Source: G963662655 sp963666875
Lineage (GTDB): Bacteria; Cloacimonadota; Cloacimonadia; Cloacimonadales; JAIOQZ01
NCBI GenBank assembly: GCA_963666875.2
Contig: CAXXPU010000006.1
Span: 186,001-250,000 of the forward strand
Direction of reading: 5' to 3'
Length of the DNA stretch: 64,000 nucleotides
This document shows positions 7,509-15,486 of the stretch, one piece after another. Numbering within the stretch: the first letter of the stretch is position 1; each line of letters opens with the position of its first letter. A program made the position numbers and the translations under genes. The notes beneath the pieces are model-generated. The model was not told the DNA's origin and did not search any database. It saw only the letters and a program-made list of their open reading frames with translations.

Positions 7509-10306
7509 ATCTCAATATCAATGTCACCTCACCGGGTATTCTGAGTTTTTACGTGAAAACCAGTACGTGGGAGGATATTGACCTCTTTGAATTCTGGAAA
7601 AATGGCATCAAGCAGGAGGAGTGGACCGGCGATATCGGCTGGACGCAATACCAGCAACTCCTTCTACCTGGAGAGCATTGGTTTAAATGGGCATACTTGA
7701 AACGAAGCTTGCCCAATGTTCCCGGAGGCGTCTGGTTGGATTGCATCAATTTCCCCGCTCATGAACATATCGCGGTGGAGCCGAACCAGCCGGTCGAGCC
7801 CATTCCCGAGGTCGGTAGCATCATGTATCCGAACGACCTGGAGTTCGACTGGGCAAGCGGCGGAAACACCGTCAGTTTTCTGCTCAGCGTGGGCACGGAC
7901 AACCCTCCCACGAATATACTGAATCAGATCCCATTAGATCGATCGGAGTACTTTCCCGAGGTTGATTTCGAATACGGAACAGAATACTTCTGGCGGGTGG
8001 ATGCGGTTAATCAGGACTACACGACCACCGGCGAAGTCTGGAGTTTCGAGACAGTCTCCCCGCCATTCGAAACGTTCGAAACGGGTGATTTCTCTCTGTT
8101 GCCGTGGGAGAGCCATGGCGATACACTATTCCATATCGCCAATTTGTCCGTGGATGATGGAAATTACTGTGCGGCAACGACCGTAACGGAAACGTTCGAG
8201 AGTTCTACGCTATCCCTGTCGATCAACGTTCTCGAAGAGGGGTATTTCTCATTCTGGTGGAGATTGCAGGATGCGCCAGCATACGCGATGTTTGTGGTCT
8301 CGATCGACGGGACTGCGCGCCTTACGGGCTATTCGTATCAGCAGTACGACTGGAGATTGCAGATCTTCACGTTGGATCCCGGTATCCATACTCTGGAATG
8401 GCAAGCGCAAAACATGGATGGTACCGGCATCGTAACGCTCTACATTGATGATATCATCCTGCCTCCTCACGAAACCGGCGAATCCGTACCCTTCCCGGCC
8501 GTCCCAAAATGGCCGCCGGACGAGGCGGCTTTTGTTCCCTGTGAAGGAAGATTCGAATGGGATTGCGGCAGCGAAACGGATAACTACCTTTTCTATCTGG
8601 GTACAAATCACGCCGCGAACAACATGATCGATGGCGAATCCATGACAGAGAGATTTTATCAGACGGCCTCACCGCTCGAATACGAGACGACCTACTACTG
8701 GCGGGTTGATGCGGTTGGTCAGGGCGGTACGACAGAAGGCGATCTGCAATCCTTTACCACCTCCTCAGCCGAAGTTGAGACTTTCGAGACCGGCGATTTC
8801 AGCAAATATCCGTGGGAATTGAGTGGGGATATCCTTCCCGCCATCGTCAGCAGTCAACCCGCGGACGGGAACTATTGCGTGGCGCTTGGATTCAATACCA
8901 CGAATCTGACGAACCAGTTCTCGGTTACGCTGAACTGTGAAGAAGGATACGTATCGTTCTACAAGCGCACGAATCTGGTTCCATTCTTCATGCTGCTCAG
9001 TTTCTTCATCGATGGTTCGCGGACCGGGATTTGGAAAGATGTCACCGACTGGGAAGAAATGCGCTACTATGTATCTGAGGGCGAGCATACCTTCGCCTGG
9101 CAGTTTGAATGCACAATGGCCGGCGCTGACGCATACATCGATTACATCTCTTTCCCGCCGTTGAAACCGCAACTCGAGGTTGTCCCGACCGCATTGGCCG
9201 CAGAGGTCGAGGCAGGGCAATCGACACAGATGGCGCTGACGCTCTACAACACCGGATCGGGCGATCTCGATTTCACCATCGAACACGACAACACCCGAAG
9301 ACGCGCCAGCGGAGGCCCGGACTCCTTCGGATACATCTGGAAGGACAGCGACGACCCGGAAGGCCCGGCCTACAACTGGATTGACATTCTGAACTATGCC
9401 AACGACACGGCGATAGACGGCAACGACCAGATTTTCGGCCCGATCGACATGAGCTTCAGCTTCCCGTTCTACGGTGAAAATTACGGGCAGATCTACGTCA
9501 GCAGCAACGGATGGATCTCGCTTCACAGCACATCCGAGACAGCGCCGTTGAACCGTACAATGCCCAACGATACCGAGCCGAACGCACTCATCGCGCCGCT
9601 TTGGGATGACCTCCGCGCCACGCAGGACGGGACGGTGGTCTATCTCGACGACATGGACAACGGTCGCTTCATCGTCACCTGGAACGAAATCCAGCGCCTC
9701 ATCGGAGGCGGGACCTACACCTTCCAGGCGATCCTGCACGACGACGGACGTATCGTTTATCAGTACAACAGCCTGACCGGCGATGTGGAAAGCTGCACCG
9801 TCGGCATCGAGAATGCGGAGGGCGATGTCGGACTTCAGGTGGCGTACAACGAGCCGTACCTGCACGACGAACTGGCGGTTTCGCTGGGTTCGGATGAAAT
9901 GCTGAACTGGCTGCAATACACGCCGAATTCCGGCACGATTGCCATGGGCGACAACGTCGAGATATCGATCACGTTTGACGCGTCACTGCTGGGAGAGGGG
10001 ATTTACAGCAAGCATCTCGTCATCGAGAGCAACGATCCCGAAAATCCGGAAATCACCGTGGATGTCACGATGACCGTCACGGAACCGACCGGCCCACCGG
10101 ACGCGCCGCAAAATGTCATGATCTGGATCGCCGAAGGAAATGTGAATCTGATCTGGAACAGCGTGTCAGGCGCCTCCACATACCACATATACCGCAAGGA
10201 GACGCCAGAGGGAATCTTCAACGAGATCGGCACGACCAGCCAGACCACTTGGAACGAGATTATTCCAGATGGAAACCACTGGTTCTACAGGATCACCGCG
10301 GAGTAG
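7505..10306 (+). CDS. C-terminal part of the same secreted protease (after frameshift)
   Basis: This frame has no SD and its first start is an accidental TTG overlapping the upstream stop. The matching module begins further upstream in this frame at about 7420. It contributes further FN3-like/jelly-roll pairs (TYYWRVDAVG; ETFETGDFSKYPWE), then at about residues 560-620 an ASH-like segment (LEVVPTALAAEVEAGQS). A beta-propeller-like or nidogen-like region follows (FSFPFYGENYGQIYVSSNG..ALIAPLWDDL), and a closing FN3 domain ends WFYRITAE. There is no YPNPFNP sorting tail. Together with 4908-7508 it forms one extracellular multidomain protease. The break is either a sequencing indel or a recent inactivation that leaves the catalytic half intact. 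Confidence 0.85.
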   Translation: MNLNINVTSPGILSFYVKTSTWEDIDLFEFWKNGIKQEEWTGDIGWTQYQQLLLPGEHWFKWAYLKRSLPNVPGGVWLDCINFPAHEHIAVEPNQPVEPIPEVGSIMYPNDLEFDWASGGNTVSFLLSVGTDNPPTNILNQIPLDRSEYFPEVDFEYGTEYFWRVDAVNQDYTTTGEVWSFETVSPPFETFETGDFSLLPWESHGDTLFHIANLSVDDGNYCAATTVTETFESSTLSLSINVLEEGYFSFWWRLQDAPAYAMFVVSIDGTARLTGYSYQQYDWRLQIFTLDPGIHTLEWQAQNMDGTGIVTLYIDDIILPPHETGESVPFPAVPKWPPDEAAFVPCEGRFEWDCGSETDNYLFYLGTNHAANNMIDGESMTERFYQTASPLEYETTYYWRVDAVGQGGTTEGDLQSFTTSSAEVETFETGDFSKYPWELSGDILPAIVSSQPADGNYCVALGFNTTNLTNQFSVTLNCEEGYVSFYKRTNLVPFFMLLSFFIDGSRTGIWKDVTDWEEMRYYVSEGEHTFAWQFECTMAGADAYIDYISFPPLKPQLEVVPTALAAEVEAGQSTQMALTLYNTGSGDLDFTIEHDNTRRRASGGPDSFGYIWKDSDDPEGPAYNWIDILNYANDTAIDGNDQIFGPIDMSFSFPFYGENYGQIYVSSNGWISLHSTSETAPLNRTMPNDTEPNALIAPLWDDLRATQDGTVVYLDDMDNGRFIVTWNEIQRLIGGGTYTFQAILHDDGRIVYQYNSLTGDVESCTVGIENAEGDVGLQVAYNEPYLHDELAVSLGSDEMLNWLQYTPNSGTIAMGDNVEISITFDASLLGEGIYSKHLVIESNDPENPEITVDVTMTVTEPTGPPDAPQNVMIWIAEGNVNLIWNSVSGASTYHIYRKETPEGIFNEIGTTSQTTWNEIIPDGNHWFYRITAE

Positions 10307-10345
10307 ATGGTCTATTGCTAATTTGTGATTTTCAGAGATAGGGGA

Positions 10346-10441
10346 AATAACCCCCCTTAGTCCCCCCTTGTCAGGGGGGTGAGGGAACGATGGTTGCTAT
10401 CTCTTCACCCCCCTGATAAGGGGGGACTAAGGGGGGTTATT
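10346..10441. repeat. 37-bp GC-rich inverted repeat, dispersed element
   Basis: Arms 10346-10382 and 10405-10441 are complementary over 37 nt with one G-U-compatible difference and a 22-nt loop. They consist of runs of six C or six G separated by TTAGT and TTGTCA. It lies between two convergent genes and could stop transcription, but it lacks a T run. A shortened relative sits at 50965-50997. Confidence 0.8.
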
Positions 10442-10471
10442 CTCTTCTCTCCATCCTGCTTCCGACAAACC

Positions 10472-12652
10472 CTATTCTGCCGACCTGCACACCCGGAAAC
10501 CGTAGTTATTGTAACGTTTGGATGGTGGGCTGCAGCTACGACAAGCAACAACGCAGTAGAGAGCTTTGCTTCCCCAATCGCCACATCGCCTTGCGCGGAC
10601 TGAACCATACGAAGGACCAGTTGGATCCGTTGAAGGACTGTTTTGGTAATAATCACCATCAAACCAATCCCAACACCATTCCCATACATTTCCACTCATA
10701 TCATGTATTCCAAGCTCATTGGCTTTTTTACCTCCAACCTCATGCGTTTGACTTCCACTGTTTCCTTTATACCAACCCACATCTTTAAGCTTGTTACTTC
10801 CGGAATATTCAAAATTATTGCTTCTGTTACCACCCCTTGCAGCATACTCCCATTCCGCTTCAGTGGGCAGACGGTAGCCGTTTGCCTCAATGTTCATCGT
10901 TACATCGTCGCCATTTCGAGTATAGACAGCCATCAGTCCCTCTTTCCGACTGAGTTCGTTGCAGAAGTCGATGCAGTCATACCAGGAGACCTTCTCAACA
11001 GGCAGATCATCCCCTTTGAAATATGATGGATTTCTTCTCATCACCTTTTGCCACTGCTTCTGCGTTACTTCATGCTTACCAATGTAGAACGATGAAACAG
11101 TCACATTGTGCACCGGTTCCTCATCATTATCTCCGTCGTCCGATCCCATCTGGAAAGAACCACCCTCTACAAAGGTCATTTCAATACCTGTTGGACTTGT
11201 ATGGAATTTTAAATCACTTCCCTCATTCAGTATCATTTCGATGACAGTCACATTGTCTTCTTCAATTTTAATAGTATCTTTCTTTGTTATATAGCCATCT
11301 GCCTTGCATTTCACCTCATATTTCCCGACACCGATACCTTTCAGATACTTCAATCCGGTCCATCTATCGATCTCTTCGCCTTCCCGAGTCATGATGATAA
11401 CCGCATTGTCAGGAACGACGGTGAATTGCAGCGTACCGGTCATCTGGGTCAGATTTTTCTGGATTTGTACGGTATCGCCGAGTTGCAAGTCAACGGTCTG
11501 TTGCTGCGGATGCCAGCCTTCCTTGCTCAGTTCGACCAGGTAGGAGCCTGGTGCAAGCTTCACCCGCTTCTGACCGGAGTAGTTCTCTTTATTGATCATG
11601 ATCGTGGCGTCCTGCGGCTCGATCGCAAAATCGACATAGGCGGCGTTCTCGGTCAGGGTTGCCGTAATGGTTTCACGGTCGCCGATTTTCAGGTTCTTCG
11701 TGGTCTGATAGGGCAGGAATCCGCTCTTGCTGATCTCGATCGCGTACTCGCCCGGCTCCAGCTTCACGGTCTTCTGTCCGGTATAATCCTTTGTATTGAT
11801 GCGAACCATTGCGTCCGTCGGTTCTACATTCAAGACGATGTAGGCGGCGTTCTCGGTCAGGGTATAGGAAAACTCGTTCTTCGTTCCTTCGACCACCTCG
11901 ATCTCTTCATCCACGTCGAGATAGCCCGGCATGAGCAGTTTCAGTCGGTATGCCCCGGGATAGAGGAACATCGAGCGGCGCGTTTCGCCCTTGTCAGCGT
12001 TGTCGAGGTAGATTTTCGCCTTGTCGGGCTTGGAGTCGATTGTCACTGCCACCGGCTCCTGAACGGTCATTTTATCCACATTGACGAACGGCGTAGATTT
12101 GTTCACCTCGATGGTAAGTTTCACGGTCTTGTGGCCGGACTTGCGCAGCTCCAGTTCGTGAGTGCCCACGGCGAGCTGAAAGCCCTGCCCTGTGCCGAGG
12201 TTCACGCCATCGACCCATTTTTCGGCGTCGGAAGGATCGGAGATGATCGAGTAGGATATCACCTCGTGCTCGGGGTGGTTGATGAGTGTCAGTACATAGC
12301 AGCGCTTCTCATCGCTCATGACGCCGTAGTCGCGCAGGTTGATCTCGATGGGATCGTAGCCGGTGGAGCCAATTTTAATGCGGTTCTGCCCGACGTTGAG
12401 ATAGCATTTCCAGCGGCTGTTCATCTCGTCCCATACCGGTTCGTTTCGGTTGCCGCGACCGACGTTCTGAAACAGGATTGGCTTCAGCTCGGTCTTCACG
12501 AATAGCAGCGGCGCGAACTTACCGTCGGCGTCGTATTTCGAGATCTGCAAGTTGGTTTCGTCCAGCGATTCGACCGATTCGACTTCGAGCCTTCCCAGCC
12601 CGAAGCACAATGTGGCGGTGAAAATCACGAATATCAACAGAATTCTTTTCAT
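10472..12652 (-). CDS. Secreted PEGA-repeat protein with C-terminal FGE-sulfatase domain
   Basis: A 726-residue protein. Signal peptide MKRILLIFVIFTATLCFG; residues about 20-130 have no assignment. At least four PEGA-type repeats at about 135-470 follow (for example IVLNVEPTDAMVRINTKDY and VDFAIEPQDATIMINKENY, each with LEPGEYAIEISKSGF-like lines). The C-terminal FGE/SUMF1 domain runs from about 490 (MTFVEGGSFQMGSDDGD, FYIGKHEVTQKQW, RLPTEAEWEYAARGG, SGNVWEWCWDW) to FRVCRSAE. PEGA modules are surface beta domains; the FGE fold here lacks an obvious catalytic Cys pair and may bind ligands or wall polymers. SD GAGGGATC precedes the ATG at 12652. It is convergent with the protease gene. Confidence 0.88.
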   Translation of the reverse strand: MKRILLIFVIFTATLCFGLGRLEVESVESLDETNLQISKYDADGKFAPLLFVKTELKPILFQNVGRGNRNEPVWDEMNSRWKCYLNVGQNRIKIGSTGYDPIEINLRDYGVMSDEKRCYVLTLINHPEHEVISYSIISDPSDAEKWVDGVNLGTGQGFQLAVGTHELELRKSGHKTVKLTIEVNKSTPFVNVDKMTVQEPVAVTIDSKPDKAKIYLDNADKGETRRSMFLYPGAYRLKLLMPGYLDVDEEIEVVEGTKNEFSYTLTENAAYIVLNVEPTDAMVRINTKDYTGQKTVKLEPGEYAIEISKSGFLPYQTTKNLKIGDRETITATLTENAAYVDFAIEPQDATIMINKENYSGQKRVKLAPGSYLVELSKEGWHPQQQTVDLQLGDTVQIQKNLTQMTGTLQFTVVPDNAVIIMTREGEEIDRWTGLKYLKGIGVGKYEVKCKADGYITKKDTIKIEEDNVTVIEMILNEGSDLKFHTSPTGIEMTFVEGGSFQMGSDDGDNDEEPVHNVTVSSFYIGKHEVTQKQWQKVMRRNPSYFKGDDLPVEKVSWYDCIDFCNELSRKEGLMAVYTRNGDDVTMNIEANGYRLPTEAEWEYAARGGNRSNNFEYSGSNKLKDVGWYKGNSGSQTHEVGGKKANELGIHDMSGNVWEWCWDWFDGDYYQNSPSTDPTGPSYGSVRARRCGDWGSKALYCVVACRSCSPPSKRYNNYGFRVCRSAE

Positions 12653-12835
12653 GTCTTGATCCCTCTATGCATACAAATATTTTCAATGGATATCGTTATA
12701 GTTACCATAACACCAGTTGATGGCTACAGACTGAATATGTCCAGTTCTTTATCTCTCGCATAACTGTAATCACCTCAATTGCGATGCCAGGGACAATGCA
12801 AAAAAGCCGGAAAAATCCAGCAGAAAAAATTTGCC

Positions 12836-12878
12836 TTGACAGAATATCGCGATTATTTTCTCGATAAATATATATCGA
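12836..12878 (+). promoter_or_regulatory. Promoter region with probable Rex operator, alcohol dehydrogenase gene
   Basis: TTGACA at 12836-12841 is followed 19 bp later by the dyad TCGATA-AATATA-TATCGA (12861-12878), nested inside a wider dyad TCGCGATT/AATCGCGA. The same 6-6-6 dyad sits 20 bp after a TTGACG in front of rex itself. Placement over the expected -10 region suggests repression. That Rex is the binding protein is inference from its autoregulation and its NADH-linked target. Confidence 0.6.
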
Positions 12879-12910
12879 TATAAAAATCGCGAAAGCGAAA
12901 GGAGAGAAAG

Positions 12911-14182
12911 ATGTGGATGAATGAAACCGACATCAACCAGGTGTTCGAGCTTCGGACACGAACCACCGACTACTTTGGCGTCGGAGCGATCAAAAAGATG
13001 AACGATATCGCAGAAACCCTCAAGGGCATCGGAATCAAGAAGGCGCTGTTGATGGCCGGTGGTTCCTCGTATCGCAGGACGGGTGCGTGGGACGTGATCG
13101 AAAAAGCGCTCAGCGTCAACAACATCGAATACAGATTGTTCAACGGCGTCACCCCGAACCCAACCGACAAGCAGGTCGATGAAGCGGTCGCGATCGGCAG
13201 AGAGTTTGGAGCGCAGGTCGTGATCGGAATCGGCGGCGGAAGCCCCATTGACGCGGCAAAGAGCACGGCGATCCTTCTCGAATACCCAAACCAGACCGCG
13301 CGCGCTCTCTATGAATTCGAATTCGCACCCGCGAAGGCAAAGCCCATCATCGCGGTCAACACCACCCACGGAACAGGCACCGAAGTCAACCGTTTCGCGG
13401 TCGTGACCATCTCCGACAAGGAATACAAACCCGCGATCGCCTACGATTGCATCTACCCGCTCTTCGCGATCGACGACCCGGGACTGATGACCGGTCTACC
13501 GGAAAACCAGACACGCTATGTCAGCATCGACGCGGTCAACCACGTGACCGAAGCCGCGACCACCGTCATCGCGACACCCTATGTCATGATGATGGCGAAA
13601 GAGACCATCGGCATCGTGGCGGAGTACCTGCCGCGCGCGCTGAAGGACCCGAAAGACCTCACCGCACGTTACTTCCTTACCTACGCTTCCGCCATCGCGG
13701 GGATCGCGTTCGACAACGGACTCCTTCACTTCACGCACGCGCTCGAACACCCGCTCAGCGCCGTGAAGCCCGATCTGGCGCACGGTCTCGGACTCGCCAT
13801 GATTCTGCCGGCCGTGATCAGGGAAATCTATCCCGCGCGTCCGAAGGTCCTCGCCGATATCTATTCGCCGGTCGTTCCCGGACTCAAGGGCGTTCCCGAG
13901 GAAGCGGAAATCGTCGCGAAGGGCATCGAAGACTGGCTGTTCAGCCTGGGCATCGACAGGAAGCTCGCGGACGAAGGCTACACCGAAACCGACATCGACA
14001 AACTGGTGCATCTGACCCGTAACACTCCGTCGCTGGACGGTCTGCTCGGAATCGCGCCTGTGATGGCGACCGACGAAGTCATCCGCCGCATATTCGAAAG
14101 CAGCATGCGCAGGATGGGCGATGTCGAGGGACTCGTGATGCAGACCCCGAAGATGGGGCAGCCGAAGGCGATCAACGAATAA
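12911..14182 (+). CDS. Iron-containing alcohol dehydrogenase
   Basis: A 423-residue member of the Fe-ADH family, which interconverts aldehydes and alcohols with NAD(P)H in the cytoplasm. The nucleotide-binding loop is GGGSPIDAAKS, and metal ligands are in DAVNHVTEA, FTHALEHPLSAV and LAHGLGLAM. Length is slightly above the usual 380-400. SD AAAGGAG lies 7 nt before the ATG. Its nearest neighbour is rex (71 bp downstream), and both carry the TCGATA-N6-TATCGA site, so the enzyme is probably induced when NADH accumulates, for example to dispose of reductant as ethanol. The substrate cannot be told from sequence. Confidence 0.9.
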   Translation: MWMNETDINQVFELRTRTTDYFGVGAIKKMNDIAETLKGIGIKKALLMAGGSSYRRTGAWDVIEKALSVNNIEYRLFNGVTPNPTDKQVDEAVAIGREFGAQVVIGIGGGSPIDAAKSTAILLEYPNQTARALYEFEFAPAKAKPIIAVNTTHGTGTEVNRFAVVTISDKEYKPAIAYDCIYPLFAIDDPGLMTGLPENQTRYVSIDAVNHVTEAATTVIATPYVMMMAKETIGIVAEYLPRALKDPKDLTARYFLTYASAIAGIAFDNGLLHFTHALEHPLSAVKPDLAHGLGLAMILPAVIREIYPARPKVLADIYSPVVPGLKGVPEEAEIVAKGIEDWLFSLGIDRKLADEGYTETDIDKLVHLTRNTPSLDGLLGIAPVMATDEVIRRIFESSMRRMGDVEGLVMQTPKMGQPKAINE

Positions 14183-14194
14183 TCAGGAAATAGA

Positions 14195-14238
14195 TTGACG
14201 ACGAAATGGCAAAAATGCTATCGATAGAAAACTATCGA
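14195..14238 (+). promoter_or_regulatory. rex promoter with autoregulatory operator
   Basis: TTGACG (14195-14200), an 18-bp spacer and TATCGA (14219-14224) form a -35/-10 pair. The dyad TCGATA-GAAAAC-TATCGA (14221-14238) overlaps the -10, as expected for a repressor site. It has the same arm sequences and 6-bp spacer as 12861-12878. Confidence 0.6.
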
Positions 14239-14253
14239 AAGTAAGGAGACATC

Positions 14254-14895
14254 ATGAAACCCGTATCGATCCTGACCCTCAGAAGGCTTTCGCAGTATCT
14301 GCAACTCATACTGGACGCGCAGAAGGAGATGCAGGAATACATCTCGGCGACCACGCTTGCCAACGCGACCGGCGTACACATGACGCAGGTTCGCAAAGAC
14401 CTCGCATCGACCGGCGTTGTCGGCGTTCCGAAGCGCGGACACAAGGTGGATGAACTGGCGCTTGCGATCAGCGAATTCCTGAACTGGAACGATTCGACGG
14501 AAGCCTTCCTCGTGGGTGCGGGAAATCTGGGGTCCGCCCTGCTGGGCTATCGGGATATTTTCGAGACCAAGGGTATGAAAATACTTGCGGCATTTGACAA
14601 TGACCCCGATCTTATCGGCACGAAGATTCATGATGTCCCTGTTTTTGCCATGGAGAAATTCAGTAACCTCGCACAGCGTTTACACGTCCACATCGGTATT
14701 GTAACCGTTCCACCCGAGGCCGCGCAGCCGGTGGTGGATATGATGCTCGATTCGGGTATCCTGGCGATCTGGAACTTTGCTCCGGTTCAGCTTGCGACGC
14801 CCGAGGACATCATTGTCGAGGATGTCGATTGGTATGCCAGCCTGGCGGTGTTGTCGCAGCGGCTGGCAGTCAAGCTTATGAAAAAGACTGAATAG
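14254..14895 (+). CDS. rex: Redox-sensing transcriptional repressor Rex
   Basis: A 213-residue protein of typical Rex length. A winged-helix domain at about 1-80 carries ISATTLANATGVHMTQVRKDL; a Rossmann domain starts with the glycine loop FLVGAGNLGSALL at about 86-98; the C-terminal helix (WYASLAVLSQRLAVKL) completes the dimer swap. Rex binds DNA when NADH is low and releases it when NADH rises. SD AAGGAG lies 7 nt before the ATG. A candidate operator overlaps its own promoter, and the bifurcating hydrogenase genes follow in the same direction after 90 bp, so they may share the transcript. Confidence 0.95.
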   Translation: MKPVSILTLRRLSQYLQLILDAQKEMQEYISATTLANATGVHMTQVRKDLASTGVVGVPKRGHKVDELALAISEFLNWNDSTEAFLVGAGNLGSALLGYRDIFETKGMKILAAFDNDPDLIGTKIHDVPVFAMEKFSNLAQRLHVHIGIVTVPPEAAQPVVDMMLDSGILAIWNFAPVQLATPEDIIVEDVDWYASLAVLSQRLAVKLMKKTE

Positions 14896-14985
14896 GACGG
14901 TTTACGCCGAAAAGAATTATCGGGAAACTGTCTCAGAAACGATTTGCCGATTTCGATCGGGAGATCGGATAACCATGGAGAAACA

Positions 14986-15486
14986 ATGACAGACACTCTG
15001 CAAGCGAACCGCAGTTTTCGCAAAGTGATCGAAATACTGGACCGGAACGGGCGCGATCCGAAGATGATCATCCCGATCCTGCAAGCGGTTCAGGAAGAAT
15101 ATCGCTATCTGCCTCAAGAAGTACTGGTATTTATCGCGACATCGCTGGGCGTATCGCCGGCGCGCATCTATGGCGTGGCGACGTTTTACAGCCACTTCTC
15201 GCTCGAACCAAAAGGGAAACACATCCTGCGTATTTGCGACGGAACCGCCTGCCACGTAAAGGGTTCCGGCAAGATAATCAAGACCCTGCAAGACCATCTC
15301 AATCTGACGGACAAGAAGAAAACCACACCGGACATGCTCTTCACCCTCGAGACCGTTTCGTGCCTCGGAGCGTGCGGACTAGCGCCCGTCCTGGTGGTTG
15401 ACGAGGACGTTTACGGTCAGGTATCGCCGGAGAAGGCAGTCGAACTCGTGAACGAGCTGATGGAGAAGGAGGGGCATCATGTGTAA
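14986..15486 (+). CDS. hydC: Bifurcating [FeFe]-hydrogenase subunit HydC (NuoE-like)
   Basis: A 166-residue thioredoxin-fold [2Fe-2S] subunit, close to the roughly 160 residues of Thermotoga HydC. The four ligands are in CDGTACHVKGS and VSCLGACGLAP; the helical N-terminal domain includes IIPILQAVQEEYRYLP and GVATFYSHF. The ATG at 14986 (SD GGAG) is preferred to one at 14944 that lacks an SD and adds 14 atypical residues. The gene overlaps hydB by 8 nt, implying translational coupling. In the HydABC complex it passes electrons between the FMN subunit and the rest of the enzyme. Confidence 0.93.
   Translation: MTDTLQANRSFRKVIEILDRNGRDPKMIIPILQAVQEEYRYLPQEVLVFIATSLGVSPARIYGVATFYSHFSLEPKGKHILRICDGTACHVKGSGKIIKTLQDHLNLTDKKKTTPDMLFTLETVSCLGACGLAPVLVVDEDVYGQVSPEKAVELVNELMEKEGHHV

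Noticed and set aside
7405..7510. Programmed -1 frameshift in the S8 protease
   Set aside because: GGGGGT is not a standard X XXY YYZ slippery site and no strong downstream structure was seen; a simple indel explains the data better.
8765..9916. A 383-codon minus-strand frame opposite the protease C-terminal half
   Set aside because: The plus frame encodes continuous repeat modules; the minus frame is low-quality and lacks an SD.
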